The notes: generated by a model not told the origin, from the sequence alone. DNA of 6,422 nucleotides from CAYUVF01 sp964448045 (GCA_964448045.1 CAYUVF010000102.1:1-6422); one strand, 5' to 3'; positions 1 to 6,172 are shown, counted from the stretch's first letter. Program-made: numbers and translations.

Positions 1-2
1 CC

Positions 3-770
3 GACGTCGATGCCCTCGGAACCTTGCGCCTCCTCGAAGCGATCCGCATCCTCGATCTCACCGATAAAACCCGTTTCTACCAGGCCTCGACAAGTGAGCT
101 TTACGGCAAGGTGGCGGAGACGCCCCAGAGCGAGACGACGCCGTTCTACCCGCGAAGCCCCTACGCAGCGGCGAAGCTCTACGCCTACTGGATTACCGTC
201 AACTACCGCGAGGCCTATGGCATTCACGCCTCCAACGGGATCCTGTTCAACCACGAGAGCCCGCGAAGAGGTGAAACCTTTGTCACCCGCAAGATCACCC
301 GCGCCGCCGCGCGCATCCGAGTTGGCCTGCAGGAGAAGACGTACCTGGGCAACTTAGACGCCAAGCGCGACTGGGGCCACGCCCGCGACTACGTCGAAGG
401 GATGTATCGCATGCTTCAGCAAGACGCGCCCGGCGACTACGTCCTGGCGACCGGACGTACGACGACGGTGCGCGAGTTTGCGACGCTGGCGTTTGAGGCG
501 GCCGGCATTACCCTAGCTTGGGAAGGCGAAGATGAAGACGAGAAAGGCTACAACACCGACACCGGCGCCTGCGTCGTGGAGATCGACCCGCGCTACTACC
601 GGCCGACGGAGGTGGACCTGCTGTTGGGCGACGCCGAAAAAGCGCGCGAACAGCTCGGCTGGCAGCCAGCGACCTCGCTGGAAGCGATGACCCGCGAGAT
701 GGTCGAGCACGACCTGGAAGAGGCCCAGGAGGAGCTCACCGTCAAAAACCACCACTCTGAATTGCGTTGA
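3..770 (+). CDS. gmd: GDP-mannose 4,6-dehydratase, 5'-truncated by window edge
   Basis: This enzyme converts GDP-D-mannose to GDP-4-keto-6-deoxy-D-mannose in the cytoplasm, using bound NADP+. The product feeds GDP-fucose, GDP-rhamnose, GDP-perosamine or GDP-colitose synthesis. The gene enters the window already open: codons from position 3 read D-V-D-A-L-G-T, so 255 codons are visible and roughly the first 110 residues, including the Rossmann glycine motif, lie upstream. Numbering from the leucine codon at 24, the short-chain dehydrogenase (SDR) active-site segment STSELYG is at 22-28, with the Gmd-type Thr and Glu. The catalytic YxxxK is Tyr47/Lys51 in SPYAAAK. The Gmd hallmarks NHESPRRGETFVTRKI, GNLDAKRDWGHARDYVEGM and DPRYYRPTEVDLLLGDAEKA follow in order. 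The C-terminus is of normal length and ends at TGA 768-770. No fcl or rmd partner is visible, so the final sugar is unknown. Identification is very secure. Confidence 0.97.
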   Translation, partial: DVDALGTLRLLEAIRILDLTDKTRFYQASTSELYGKVAETPQSETTPFYPRSPYAAAKLYAYWITVNYREAYGIHASNGILFNHESPRRGETFVTRKITRAAARIRVGLQEKTYLGNLDAKRDWGHARDYVEGMYRMLQQDAPGDYVLATGRTTTVREFATLAFEAAGITLAWEGEDEDEKGYNTDTGACVVEIDPRYYRPTEVDLLLGDAEKAREQLGWQPATSLEAMTREMVEHDLEEAQEELTVKNHHSELR

Positions 771-786
771 ACGGGCCGCCTTCTGC

Positions 787-821
787 GTTTAACGTTCAAC
801 GTTTAACGTTCCACGCTCAAC
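787..821. repeat. Degenerate 7-bp tandem array, consensus GTTNAAC (5 units)
   Basis: Five consecutive heptamers lie between gmd and the glycosyltransferase gene: GTTTAAC, GTTCAAC, GTTTAAC, GTTCCAC and GCTCAAC. The unit is palindromic except for its central base. The array ends ten bases before the GTG start at 832 and fills most of the 61-nt gap, leaving no room for a recognisable Shine-Dalgarno sequence. The same heptamer occurs at 3967-4022. Function is unknown. Confidence 0.85.
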
Positions 822-831
822 CCACCCCAAC

Positions 832-2082
832 GTGTCGCAGGCTCCTTCGCTCCTCTTTATCAACCAGCACTACTGGCCCGACCTGGCCGCGACGGCGCAG
901 ATGCTGACGGATCTGGCCGAGTACCTGGCTGCCGACGGACTCGACGTTCACGTGCTGTGCAGCCGGGGCCACTACCTGGGCGATGCAATGGACGTGCCCG
1001 CCGAGGAGACGCACAAGGGCGTCCACATCCACCGGGTCCGCGCCACCGCCTTCGGGCGCGACGGCACGCTGGGGCGGCTCACGGATTACGCCAGTTTCTA
1101 CACGAGCGCGCTCGCCCACGTGCTCACCGGCCCCTCGTACGATTACATCGTCACGCTGACCACCCCGCCGCTCCTTCCGCTCGTCGGAACGGTGGCGAAA
1201 CAACTGCGCGGGCAGAAGTACGGCATCTGGTCGATGGACCTCCATCCCGACGCTGAGGTGGCGTCAGGTATGTTCGATGAGGACGGCATCCTCGCCCGCG
1301 GACTCCACGTGGTCAACGATGCCGGATACCGAAATGCGGAGTTTGTAGTGGATCTCGGGCCCTACATGAAAGCGCGGATCACGGATAAGGGCGTGGCCCC
1401 AGACAAAACGCACACGATCCCGGTCTGGAGCCGCGGCGATGAGATCGAGCCGGTCCTGCACGCGGACAACCCGCTGCGGAACGAACTGGGCCTTGAAGAT
1501 AAGTTCGTCGTCATGTACTCCGGCAATGCCGGGATGGCGCATCGGTTCGACGAAGTGCTCCAGGCCATGGATTGCTTCAAGGACCACCCGGACATCGAGT
1601 TTGTGTTCGTGGGGGAGGGGCCGCGGAAAGAAGACATCCTACAGTTTGTTAACCGGCGGGGCATCGACAATTTTCGATACCTGCCGTATTTTCCGCAACA
1701 CCAGCTGCGGTACTCGCTCTCTGTGGCAGATGTGCATTTGTTGACGCTCCAGCCCAACATGGCGGGTATTGCCGTGCCCGGCAAGCTCTATGGCATCATG
1801 GCAGCGGGGCGACCGGTGGTGATGGTGGGGCCGGAGGCCAGCGAGCCGGCCGAGACGATTCAACGACACGAGACCGGGTACGTGGTGTATCCTTTACAGG
1901 AGGACGACGCCGTACAGTCCCTCTACGACGCTCTGTTGCGCCTGTACAGCGATGATGAAACGCGGGCAGAATTGGGAGAAAACGGACGCACTGCTTTTCT
2001 GGAGGCGTTCGAGCGGGACGTCTGCTGTACGCAATGGACCGAGTTGCTGCACGACCGAACGATGGCAGCCGTAGGGGCTTAA
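832..2082 (+). CDS. GT4-family glycosyltransferase, WbuB/WcaI-like
   Basis: This is a 416-aa GT-B fold glycosyltransferase, probably acting at the cytoplasmic face of the membrane to move a sugar from a nucleotide donor onto a lipid-linked glycan. The N-terminal domain begins FINQHYWPDLAATAQMLTDL (residues 9-28), the acceptor-domain opening typical of the WbuB/WcaI group. The donor domain includes FVVMYSGNAG (225-234), FVFVGEGPRKEDI (257-269), RYLPYFPQ (282-289) and VPGKLYGIMAAGRPVVM (315-331). The second Glu of the usual GT4 EX7E motif is replaced here by Gly321. WcaI-type proteins show a similar KL-x-G pattern as I recall it, so this is probably family-typical rather than a defect. The start is GTG 832: it places the family N-terminus correctly, and the next in-frame Met is residue 24. 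No Shine-Dalgarno sequence is visible. Donor and acceptor cannot be read from sequence; neighbouring gmd makes a GDP-6-deoxyhexose pathway plausible, although WbuB uses UDP-linked sugars. Confidence 0.9.
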   Translation: MSQAPSLLFINQHYWPDLAATAQMLTDLAEYLAADGLDVHVLCSRGHYLGDAMDVPAEETHKGVHIHRVRATAFGRDGTLGRLTDYASFYTSALAHVLTGPSYDYIVTLTTPPLLPLVGTVAKQLRGQKYGIWSMDLHPDAEVASGMFDEDGILARGLHVVNDAGYRNAEFVVDLGPYMKARITDKGVAPDKTHTIPVWSRGDEIEPVLHADNPLRNELGLEDKFVVMYSGNAGMAHRFDEVLQAMDCFKDHPDIEFVFVGEGPRKEDILQFVNRRGIDNFRYLPYFPQHQLRYSLSVADVHLLTLQPNMAGIAVPGKLYGIMAAGRPVVMVGPEASEPAETIQRHETGYVVYPLQEDDAVQSLYDALLRLYSDDETRAELGENGRTAFLEAFERDVCCTQWTELLHDRTMAAVGA

Positions 2083-2094
2083 ATTTCCTCGCCC

Positions 2095-2122
2095 GTCTAA
2101 TCGACTACGTTCTGAGTTTAAC
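2095..2122. repeat. Possible decayed GTTNAAC heptamer tract
   Basis: Four heptamer-phased units can be read in the 81-nt gap between the glycosyltransferase and ABC genes: GTCTAAT, CGACTAC, GTTCTGA and GTTTAAC. Only the last matches the consensus exactly. It may be an eroded relative of the clear arrays at 787-821 and 3967-4022, but chance resemblance is possible. No terminator or convincing promoter is seen in this gap. Confidence 0.3.
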
Positions 2123-2163
2123 CTACCCGGTGTCACTATCCGTTCCCATTCGATAATCGCTTT

Positions 2164-3963
2164 ATGAGCACCTTTCGCGATCTTTTTCGGTACTTGCGCA
2201 TCTACCGCCGGTATCTGGGGCGGCGCATGTACCTCGTCTTTGTGCTGACGGTTGCCAGTGCCCTGGCCTCGGGCTTCGGCATTACGCTCTTGCTGCCCCT
2301 TCTGCGTGCGTCGCAGGCCGGGGGAAGCGCAGAAGAGATGGGTGCCGCCGAGCAGCTCTTGTACGACCTGCTGGGTATGCTGGGCATTGCCGACTCAATG
2401 ATTGGCATACTGGCGTTTATTGCCGTTGTGTTTGTGGGGAAGGGCCTGCTCCAGTTTACCAAAGGCGGTTACCAGGGCTACCTGCAGGCCGAGCTCCTGC
2501 GCGAGCTCAAGACGCAACTCTTCGACGCGTACAGCGGGATGGACTACCGCTACTACATCCGGCAGAACGCCGGGCACTTTATAAATGTGATCAATCAGCA
2601 GGTCGATCGATTCTTCGGGTCGTTTCGGAGCTTTGTCCAGTTCCTAACCCAGATCGTCACGACGGCCAGCTACTTCGCGTTTGCCTTTGCCATCACGTGG
2701 AAATTTGCGAGTATGGCGCTGGCAGTAGGGCTGGGACTGCTCTTTCTCTTTAAGTATCTCAATAACTACGTGCGAGAACTCTCGCGCAAGCAGTCGAATG
2801 AGATGAGCGAGCTTAATAAGCTGCTTGTGCAGTCCCTCCAGTCACTCAAGTACATCGTATCGACGAACCAGAGCGCCCATCTACGCTCCGGGGTGGTCGA
2901 GAGCGTGAAGCGGCTCACGGGATTCATCTTTCGTCAAAATATAGCCCGGGCTTTTACCAATGCGCTGAAGGAGCCGGTTTCGGTACTGCTTATCGTGGGG
3001 CTTATTGCGTTGCAGGTCGCTGTTTATAACGACCCGGTCGCGCCCATCTTCGTGGCCTTGCTTCTCTTTCACCGGGGCATGCAGGCGATGATGGCTGTGC
3101 AAGGGCACTGGCAAAACACTATGGACAGAATTGGCTCCGTGGAAATGGTGGACGAGGAGTTCGAGGCGGTTCTCGAAAACCAAGAACGAGAAGGAGCGCG
3201 CACGCTCGGCCCGCTTCGCAAGGGCATCGAGTTTCAAAACGTCCATTTTGCCTACAATGAAGACGACGGCGATGTCTTGCACGACGTAAACGTGACGGTG
3301 CCAGCCAATACGACCGTCGCCCTCGTGGGCGAGTCCGGTGCGGGGAAGTCGACGCTCGTGGACATGATGACGCTCATGCTGAAGCCCCGGCAGGGTGAGA
3401 TTCGCGTTGATGACATCCCCCATTATGAGATTGACCTCGCATCGTGGCGCGACCAGATCGGCTACGTGTCGCAGGAAACCGTCGTGTTTGACGACACCGT
3501 GGCCAACAACATCAGCCTGTGGCAGGGGGACATCGAGGAGGATCCGGCGCTCCGGGAACGGATCTACGACGCCGCCCGGCGCGCTCACGCCGATCATTTC
3601 ATTCGCGACCTGCCGAACGGATACCAGACGGTCGTGGGCGATCGCGGCGTGCGCCTCTCGGGGGGGCAGCGCCAGCGGCTCTTCGTCGCGCGCGAACTGT
3701 TCAAGCAGCCGAACCTGCTGCTGCTCGACGAGGCGACGAGCGATCTGGACACCGCCTCCGAGCAGCACATTCAGGATAGCATTGACGCCCTCAAAGGAGA
3801 GGTGACGGTCGTTATTATCGCGCATCGGCTTTCGACGGTAAAGAACGCAGACCGCGTGTACGTCCTTGAGGAGGGCCGCGTGATCGAGGCGGGCTCGTAC
3901 GATGAGCTCCGCTACCGGGAGGAGGGGCAGTTCCGGGAGATGGTGGAGATGCAGAGTTTGTGA
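2164..3963 (+). CDS. ABC exporter, fused membrane and ATPase domains (MsbA/PglK-like)
   Basis: This is a 599-aa half-transporter that would work as a homodimer in the cytoplasmic membrane, exporting or flipping a substrate at the expense of ATP. The membrane domain has hydrophobic segments near residues 23-47, 78-96, 158-178, 180-198, 268-287 and 290-305, about the six expected. The ATPase domain is complete: A-loop Tyr364, Walker A GESGAGKST (389-397), Q-loop Gln437, signature LSGGQ (498-502), Walker B LLLLDE (518-523) with catalytic Glu523, D-loop SDLD (526-529) and switch His554. Total length is normal for the family. The start is ATG 2164, with no clear Shine-Dalgarno sequence. Lying beside gmd and a GT4 gene, its likely cargo is a lipid-linked oligosaccharide (PglK-like) or another glycolipid; this is inference, since substrate cannot be read from the ATPase. 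Its 3' end (codons 548-583) has a decayed relative downstream at 5077-5183. Confidence 0.95.
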   Translation: MSTFRDLFRYLRIYRRYLGRRMYLVFVLTVASALASGFGITLLLPLLRASQAGGSAEEMGAAEQLLYDLLGMLGIADSMIGILAFIAVVFVGKGLLQFTKGGYQGYLQAELLRELKTQLFDAYSGMDYRYYIRQNAGHFINVINQQVDRFFGSFRSFVQFLTQIVTTASYFAFAFAITWKFASMALAVGLGLLFLFKYLNNYVRELSRKQSNEMSELNKLLVQSLQSLKYIVSTNQSAHLRSGVVESVKRLTGFIFRQNIARAFTNALKEPVSVLLIVGLIALQVAVYNDPVAPIFVALLLFHRGMQAMMAVQGHWQNTMDRIGSVEMVDEEFEAVLENQEREGARTLGPLRKGIEFQNVHFAYNEDDGDVLHDVNVTVPANTTVALVGESGAGKSTLVDMMTLMLKPRQGEIRVDDIPHYEIDLASWRDQIGYVSQETVVFDDTVANNISLWQGDIEEDPALRERIYDAARRAHADHFIRDLPNGYQTVVGDRGVRLSGGQRQRLFVARELFKQPNLLLLDEATSDLDTASEQHIQDSIDALKGEVTVVIIAHRLSTVKNADRVYVLEEGRVIEAGSYDELRYREEGQFREMVEMQSL

Positions 3964-4028
3964 CGCGTCGAACGTTCCGCGTCGACTGTTCCGCGTTAAA
4001 CGTTGCACGTTCAACGTTCAACGCGTCA
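3961..4028. repeat. GTTNAAC heptamer array (8 units) with pairing ends
   Basis: Eight phased heptamers run from 3967 to 4022: GTCGAAC, GTTCCGC, GTCGACT, GTTCCGC, GTTAAAC, GTTGCAC, GTTCAAC and GTTCAAC. They start just after the ABC stop codon. The outer sequences are also complementary: TGACGCGTCGAACGTT at 3961-3976 pairs with AACGTTCAACGCGTCA at 4013-4028, 15 of 16 positions with one C/A mismatch. This gives a long hairpin that contains the TGA stop. No T-tract follows, so a standard intrinsic terminator is not supported. An mRNA 3'-end stabiliser, a DNA cruciform or a protein-binding array are all possible. Confidence 0.8.
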
Positions 4029-4087
4029 AAAGGCACACGGCGCCGTCGTTGACGTACACCGCTGCGTAGAGACAGACAAGCAAACCC

Positions 4088-4092
4088 GGGAG
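4088..4092 (+). promoter_or_regulatory. Ribosome binding site GGGAG for the DUF2281-like gene
   Basis: GGGAG lies six bases before ATG 4099. It decides the start of the small gene against a TTG at 4003, which would extend the reading frame backwards through the heptamer array. It is the clearest Shine-Dalgarno-like site in the window. Most other genes here lack one. Confidence 0.6.
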
Positions 4093-4098
4093 CGAATC

Positions 4099-4248
4099 AT
4101 GGAAGACAAAAAGACCCTACAGCGCGAACTCGACAAGCAGGTCGACCAGCTTCCCGAAGATCAACTGCGTGAAGTGCTGGATTTTGTCGAATCGCTTCGG
4201 CGCGAGTCATCCGCGACCGCGTCCATCGATGGATATGGTGCACGGTGA
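4099..4248 (+). CDS. Small DUF2281-like protein (antitoxin-like), possibly shortened
   Basis: This encodes a 49-aa acidic, hydrophilic protein, probably cytoplasmic. Its core, residues 12-34, reads DKQVDQLPEDQLREVLDFVE and onward. This matches the L-x-x-LPE-x-x-x-x-EVLDFVE-x-L pattern of DUF2281 proteins, many of which lie next to PIN or RelE-type toxins and are regarded as antitoxin-like. Family members usually continue after a G-rich turn into a D-D-F-D-E-P-L tail. Here the protein stops at IDGYGAR, so the tail is missing and the gene may have been cut short at a recombination point. No toxin gene is adjacent: the next gene, 39 nt downstream, is a sulfotransferase. The start is ATG 4099 with GGGAG upstream. 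The family call is fairly good; function as an antitoxin is unproven. Confidence 0.7.
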   Translation: MEDKKTLQRELDKQVDQLPEDQLREVLDFVESLRRESSATASIDGYGAR

Positions 4249-4287
4249 ACCATACGGGTCTGATTGTGCAAGAAAATAGGCCCGCGT

Positions 4288-5055
4288 ATGGGCATGAATA
4301 GATGGGAAGTTCTCCGGTGGATACGCTACGTGACGGGCGTGTATGGGCGGCCGGATTTTTTTATCATCGGGGCGCAGAAATCGGGCACGACGTCGTTGTG
4401 GCAGTGCCTGCTTCAGCATCCCCGCATCATTTTCCGCGTCAAGAAAGAAGTTCATTACTGGGGAGGCAGAAATTTTGAGAACGGACACCGGTGGTACGCG
4501 TCTCATTTTCCGTCAACGGTAGAGAAGAAATTGCGGACTGCCGGACGAGCCCAACCGTTGCTTTCTGGCGAAGCGACCCCCGTTATGGGAAAAGCTGGAG
4601 TGCCGGGCCAGCTGCGCGCGGCATATTCTGACCTTAAGCTTATCGCCATATTGCGAAACCCGGTTGAGCGGGCCTTTTCCAACGTCAAGCTTTTTCGCTA
4701 TCATCGACCCGAGAGGACGCCGGATACCTTTGAAGAGGCGCTGTGCGAGATGGAAGGGATTCGTCGACGGGGGCTCTATGCCCGGCACCTGCGCCGATGG
4801 TTTGCCCATTTCGGGCGAGAGCAGGTGCTGATTCTCAGCTTCGATCGATTTGTTCGCGACCCGCAAGCGGTGCTGAACGAATGTTTTGCGTTTCTCGGCG
4901 TGCCTGCTGTTGACGTTGAACCGCGGCACGCCAACCAGTCAGGGGACGATTCGGAAATACCTGCGGCAATTGAAGAGGAGCTCCGGGAGTTCTACCGCCC
5001 GCACAATCGAGATCTATACGAGCTTCTCGGCTGCGATTTTGGGTGGCCTGCATAG
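4288..5055 (+). CDS. PAPS-dependent sulfotransferase (heparan-sulfotransferase-like fold)
   Basis: This enzyme would transfer sulfate from 3'-phosphoadenosine-5'-phosphosulfate (PAPS) to a hydroxyl or amino group, here plausibly on a polysaccharide or glycolipid. Counting from ATG 4288 (255 aa), the 5'-phosphosulfate loop IIGAQKSGTTSL is at 26-37 with Lys31. The KEVHYW segment at 53-58 resembles the KExHFF stretch of carbohydrate sulfotransferases. GEATP is at 94-98. The 3'-phosphate site LRNPVERAFSN is at 122-132, with Arg123 and Ser131. The long helix-strand block HFGREQVLILSFDRF and the C-terminal FYRPHNRDLYELL also fit the family. It looks full-length and intact. ATG 4294 (253 aa) or TTG 4264 are alternative starts; none has a strong Shine-Dalgarno sequence. 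Thirteen bases after its stop lies a decayed ABC exporter tail, suggesting this gene arrived as part of an exchanged cassette. The acceptor substrate is unknown. Confidence 0.93.
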   Translation: MGMNRWEVLRWIRYVTGVYGRPDFFIIGAQKSGTTSLWQCLLQHPRIIFRVKKEVHYWGGRNFENGHRWYASHFPSTVEKKLRTAGRAQPLLSGEATPVMGKAGVPGQLRAAYSDLKLIAILRNPVERAFSNVKLFRYHRPERTPDTFEEALCEMEGIRRRGLYARHLRRWFAHFGREQVLILSFDRFVRDPQAVLNECFAFLGVPAVDVEPRHANQSGDDSEIPAAIEEELREFYRPHNRDLYELLGCDFGWPA

Positions 5056-5067
5056 AAGTCGGGGTAA

Positions 5068-5183
5068 GACGAAACGACGGTCGTTATCCTTACACACCGG
5101 CTTTCGACGGTAAAGAACGCCGCCCGCGTGTATGTGCTCGAAAGGGACGCGTGATTGAGGCCGGCTCGTACGACGAACTCCGC
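5068..5183 (+). pseudogene. Remnant of an ABC exporter 3' end, frameshifted
   Basis: Positions 5077-5183 align with 3805-3912 of the intact ABC gene: 89 of 108 aligned columns are identical, with 18 substitutions and one 1-nt deletion. Translated, the first part reads DETTVVILTHRLSTVKNA and then A-R-V-Y-V-L-E, including the switch His of the ATPase. A one-base loss near 5143 shifts the frame, so the original frame hits TGA 5152-5154, while the shifted frame continues GRVIEAGSYDELR. An in-frame TAA at 5065-5067 lies just before the remnant. Most substitutions are at third codon positions and silent, so the copy diverged as a working gene before it decayed; it is not a recent duplication of the neighbour. 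Only about 40 C-terminal codons remain. It begins right after the sulfotransferase stop, which marks a recombination junction. Confidence 0.88.
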
Positions 5184-5311
5184 CCCACAGAACGTCAGAA
5201 AAGCATGACATACTGGGCAAAATCGATGAGCAGTACTTGAAAAGAAAGATTTACAAGTACTGCCACGAGATCGCTGACCGACTGCGAAAGGAAACTCAGA
5301 TTTCACTCTAA
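5159..5311 (+). pseudogene. Orphan C-terminal reading frame, origin unknown
   Basis: A 50-codon open frame without an ATG runs to TAA 5309-5311. From about 5201 its translation looks protein-like: KHDILGKIDEQYLKRK, then I-Y-K-Y-C-H-E-I-A-D-R-L-R-K-E, a charged amphipathic helix, ending Q-I-S-L. It is not the tail of the ABC protein above, which ends EMVEMQSL. It ends one codon before, and in the same frame as, the ATG of the methyltransferase at 5315. I do not recognise it. It may be the last piece of a gene that once preceded the methyltransferase, lost when the ABC and sulfotransferase segment was rearranged. It could also be chance. Confidence 0.35.
5230..5263. repeat. 10-bp perfect inverted repeat, 14-nt loop
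   Basis: GCAGTACTTG at 5230-5239 is exactly complementary to CAAGTACTGC at 5254-5263, separated by an A-rich 14-nt loop. It lies about 50 nt before the methyltransferase start, inside the orphan reading frame. No T-run follows, so it is not a typical intrinsic terminator. It could be an operator or mRNA hairpin for the downstream gene, or the accidental result of coding QYL and KYC. Confidence 0.5.
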
Positions 5312-5314
5312 AGA

Positions 5315-6172
5315 ATGAATCTTGCACAACTTGATAAGAAAGCATGGCAACAGATCGCGGTTTTATTTGCGATCATTGGAGGCTTCAGTGCCGGATGGGT
5401 CTCATGGAGTTTAAGCGGAGGAGGTTGGGGAGAAGTCTTTCCGGCGGGCCTCCTTGGCGTCATAATCGTTGGTGCGTTGATCGTGCTCGTCGGATCAGTC
5501 AATCTCAAACTAAATCACCTGAATCAGGAGTTGAACGGCCTCAAGGGAGATATGCAACAAGGGCATCTCTCCCTGCGAGAGATGACAAATATCCGACCTC
5601 TATTAGAGGGACCTCCTCTCGATTTTAGTAACTGGGCAGTTGACCCGCACTTCGGGAAGATACTGGCTCAACTCATTAACCGTTATCAGCCTGGTCATAT
5701 TGTTGAGTGTGGATCGGGAACATCTACGGTCCTTGCAGCCCAACTTCAGCGTCGAGAGACTCCTCGTGGTAAGGTGACGGCTCTCGAACATCTTTCGAAG
5801 TATGCCGAAAAGTCAAGGCAGCTTCTTGAAGATCATGGACTCACAGAGCAAGCCGAAGTCGTCCTTGCGCCCCTTAGAGATTGGGATATAGGAGAGCATG
5901 AACTGCCGTGGTACGATGTGGATCTCGACCGTTTTTCGGGGGAAACCATCGATATGATGATTGTGGATGGGCCGCCTGGCTCTACCGGTCCCCTGGCTCG
6001 ATATCCTGCTGTCTTCGTTCTAAAACCATACTTGTCGGAAAATTGCGTGATCGTGATGGATGATGGGAATCGCCCCGACGAAGAACGGGCTGCCCAACGG
6101 TGGGCTGAACTGTTGGAGGCTGACTTGGAATATGTTGATGGGCCAAAAGGAACGTTTATTCTTCGTCGCTAA
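5315..6172 (+). CDS. Membrane-anchored class I SAM-dependent methyltransferase
   Basis: This is a 285-aa protein that probably methylates a small molecule or glycan using S-adenosylmethionine, tethered to the inner membrane. Two hydrophobic segments, about residues 14-32 and 42-62, form an N-terminal hairpin. A polar, heptad-like linker follows (about 63-90, LNHLNQELNGLKGDMQQ). The catalytic domain starts near 105: motif I is VECGSGTSTV (130-139), the acidic residue after strand 2 is Glu158 in ALEH, VDGPPGSTGP is at 217-226, and VIVMDDGNR at 245-253 is the strand followed by acidic residues. The pattern fits the Methyltransf_24-type group. Start ATG 5315 is the first Met and gives the membrane hairpin at the very N-terminus; no strong Shine-Dalgarno sequence is present. 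Third codon positions are visibly richer in A and T than in the upstream genes, suggesting a different origin. The substrate is unknown. Confidence 0.85.
   Translation: MNLAQLDKKAWQQIAVLFAIIGGFSAGWVSWSLSGGGWGEVFPAGLLGVIIVGALIVLVGSVNLKLNHLNQELNGLKGDMQQGHLSLREMTNIRPLLEGPPLDFSNWAVDPHFGKILAQLINRYQPGHIVECGSGTSTVLAAQLQRRETPRGKVTALEHLSKYAEKSRQLLEDHGLTEQAEVVLAPLRDWDIGEHELPWYDVDLDRFSGETIDMMIVDGPPGSTGPLARYPAVFVLKPYLSENCVIVMDDGNRPDEERAAQRWAELLEADLEYVDGPKGTFILRR

Noticed and set aside
817..1245. Long open frame on the minus strand opposite the glycosyltransferase gene
   Set aside because: It is a GC-rich mirror frame of a clear GT4 gene. Its translation has no recognisable motif, and no start signal was seen.
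2131..2157. Sigma-70-like promoter with GATAAT at 2152-2157 before the ABC gene
   Set aside because: The box lies only six bases from the ATG, and the TGTCAC at the -35 distance is a poor match.
2881..4014. 377-codon open frame on the minus strand opposite the ABC gene
   Set aside because: It overlaps the ATPase domain, whose motifs are all intact on the + strand, and runs through the heptamer array. It is composition-driven.
4049..4072. TTGACG at 4049-4054 as a -35 box before the DUF2281-like gene
   Set aside because: No acceptable -10 box lies 16-18 bp downstream.
4003..4098. Extended N-terminus for the DUF2281-like gene from TTG 4003
   Set aside because: It would translate the end of the heptamer array and has no family similarity. 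ATG 4099 has GGGAG at good spacing.
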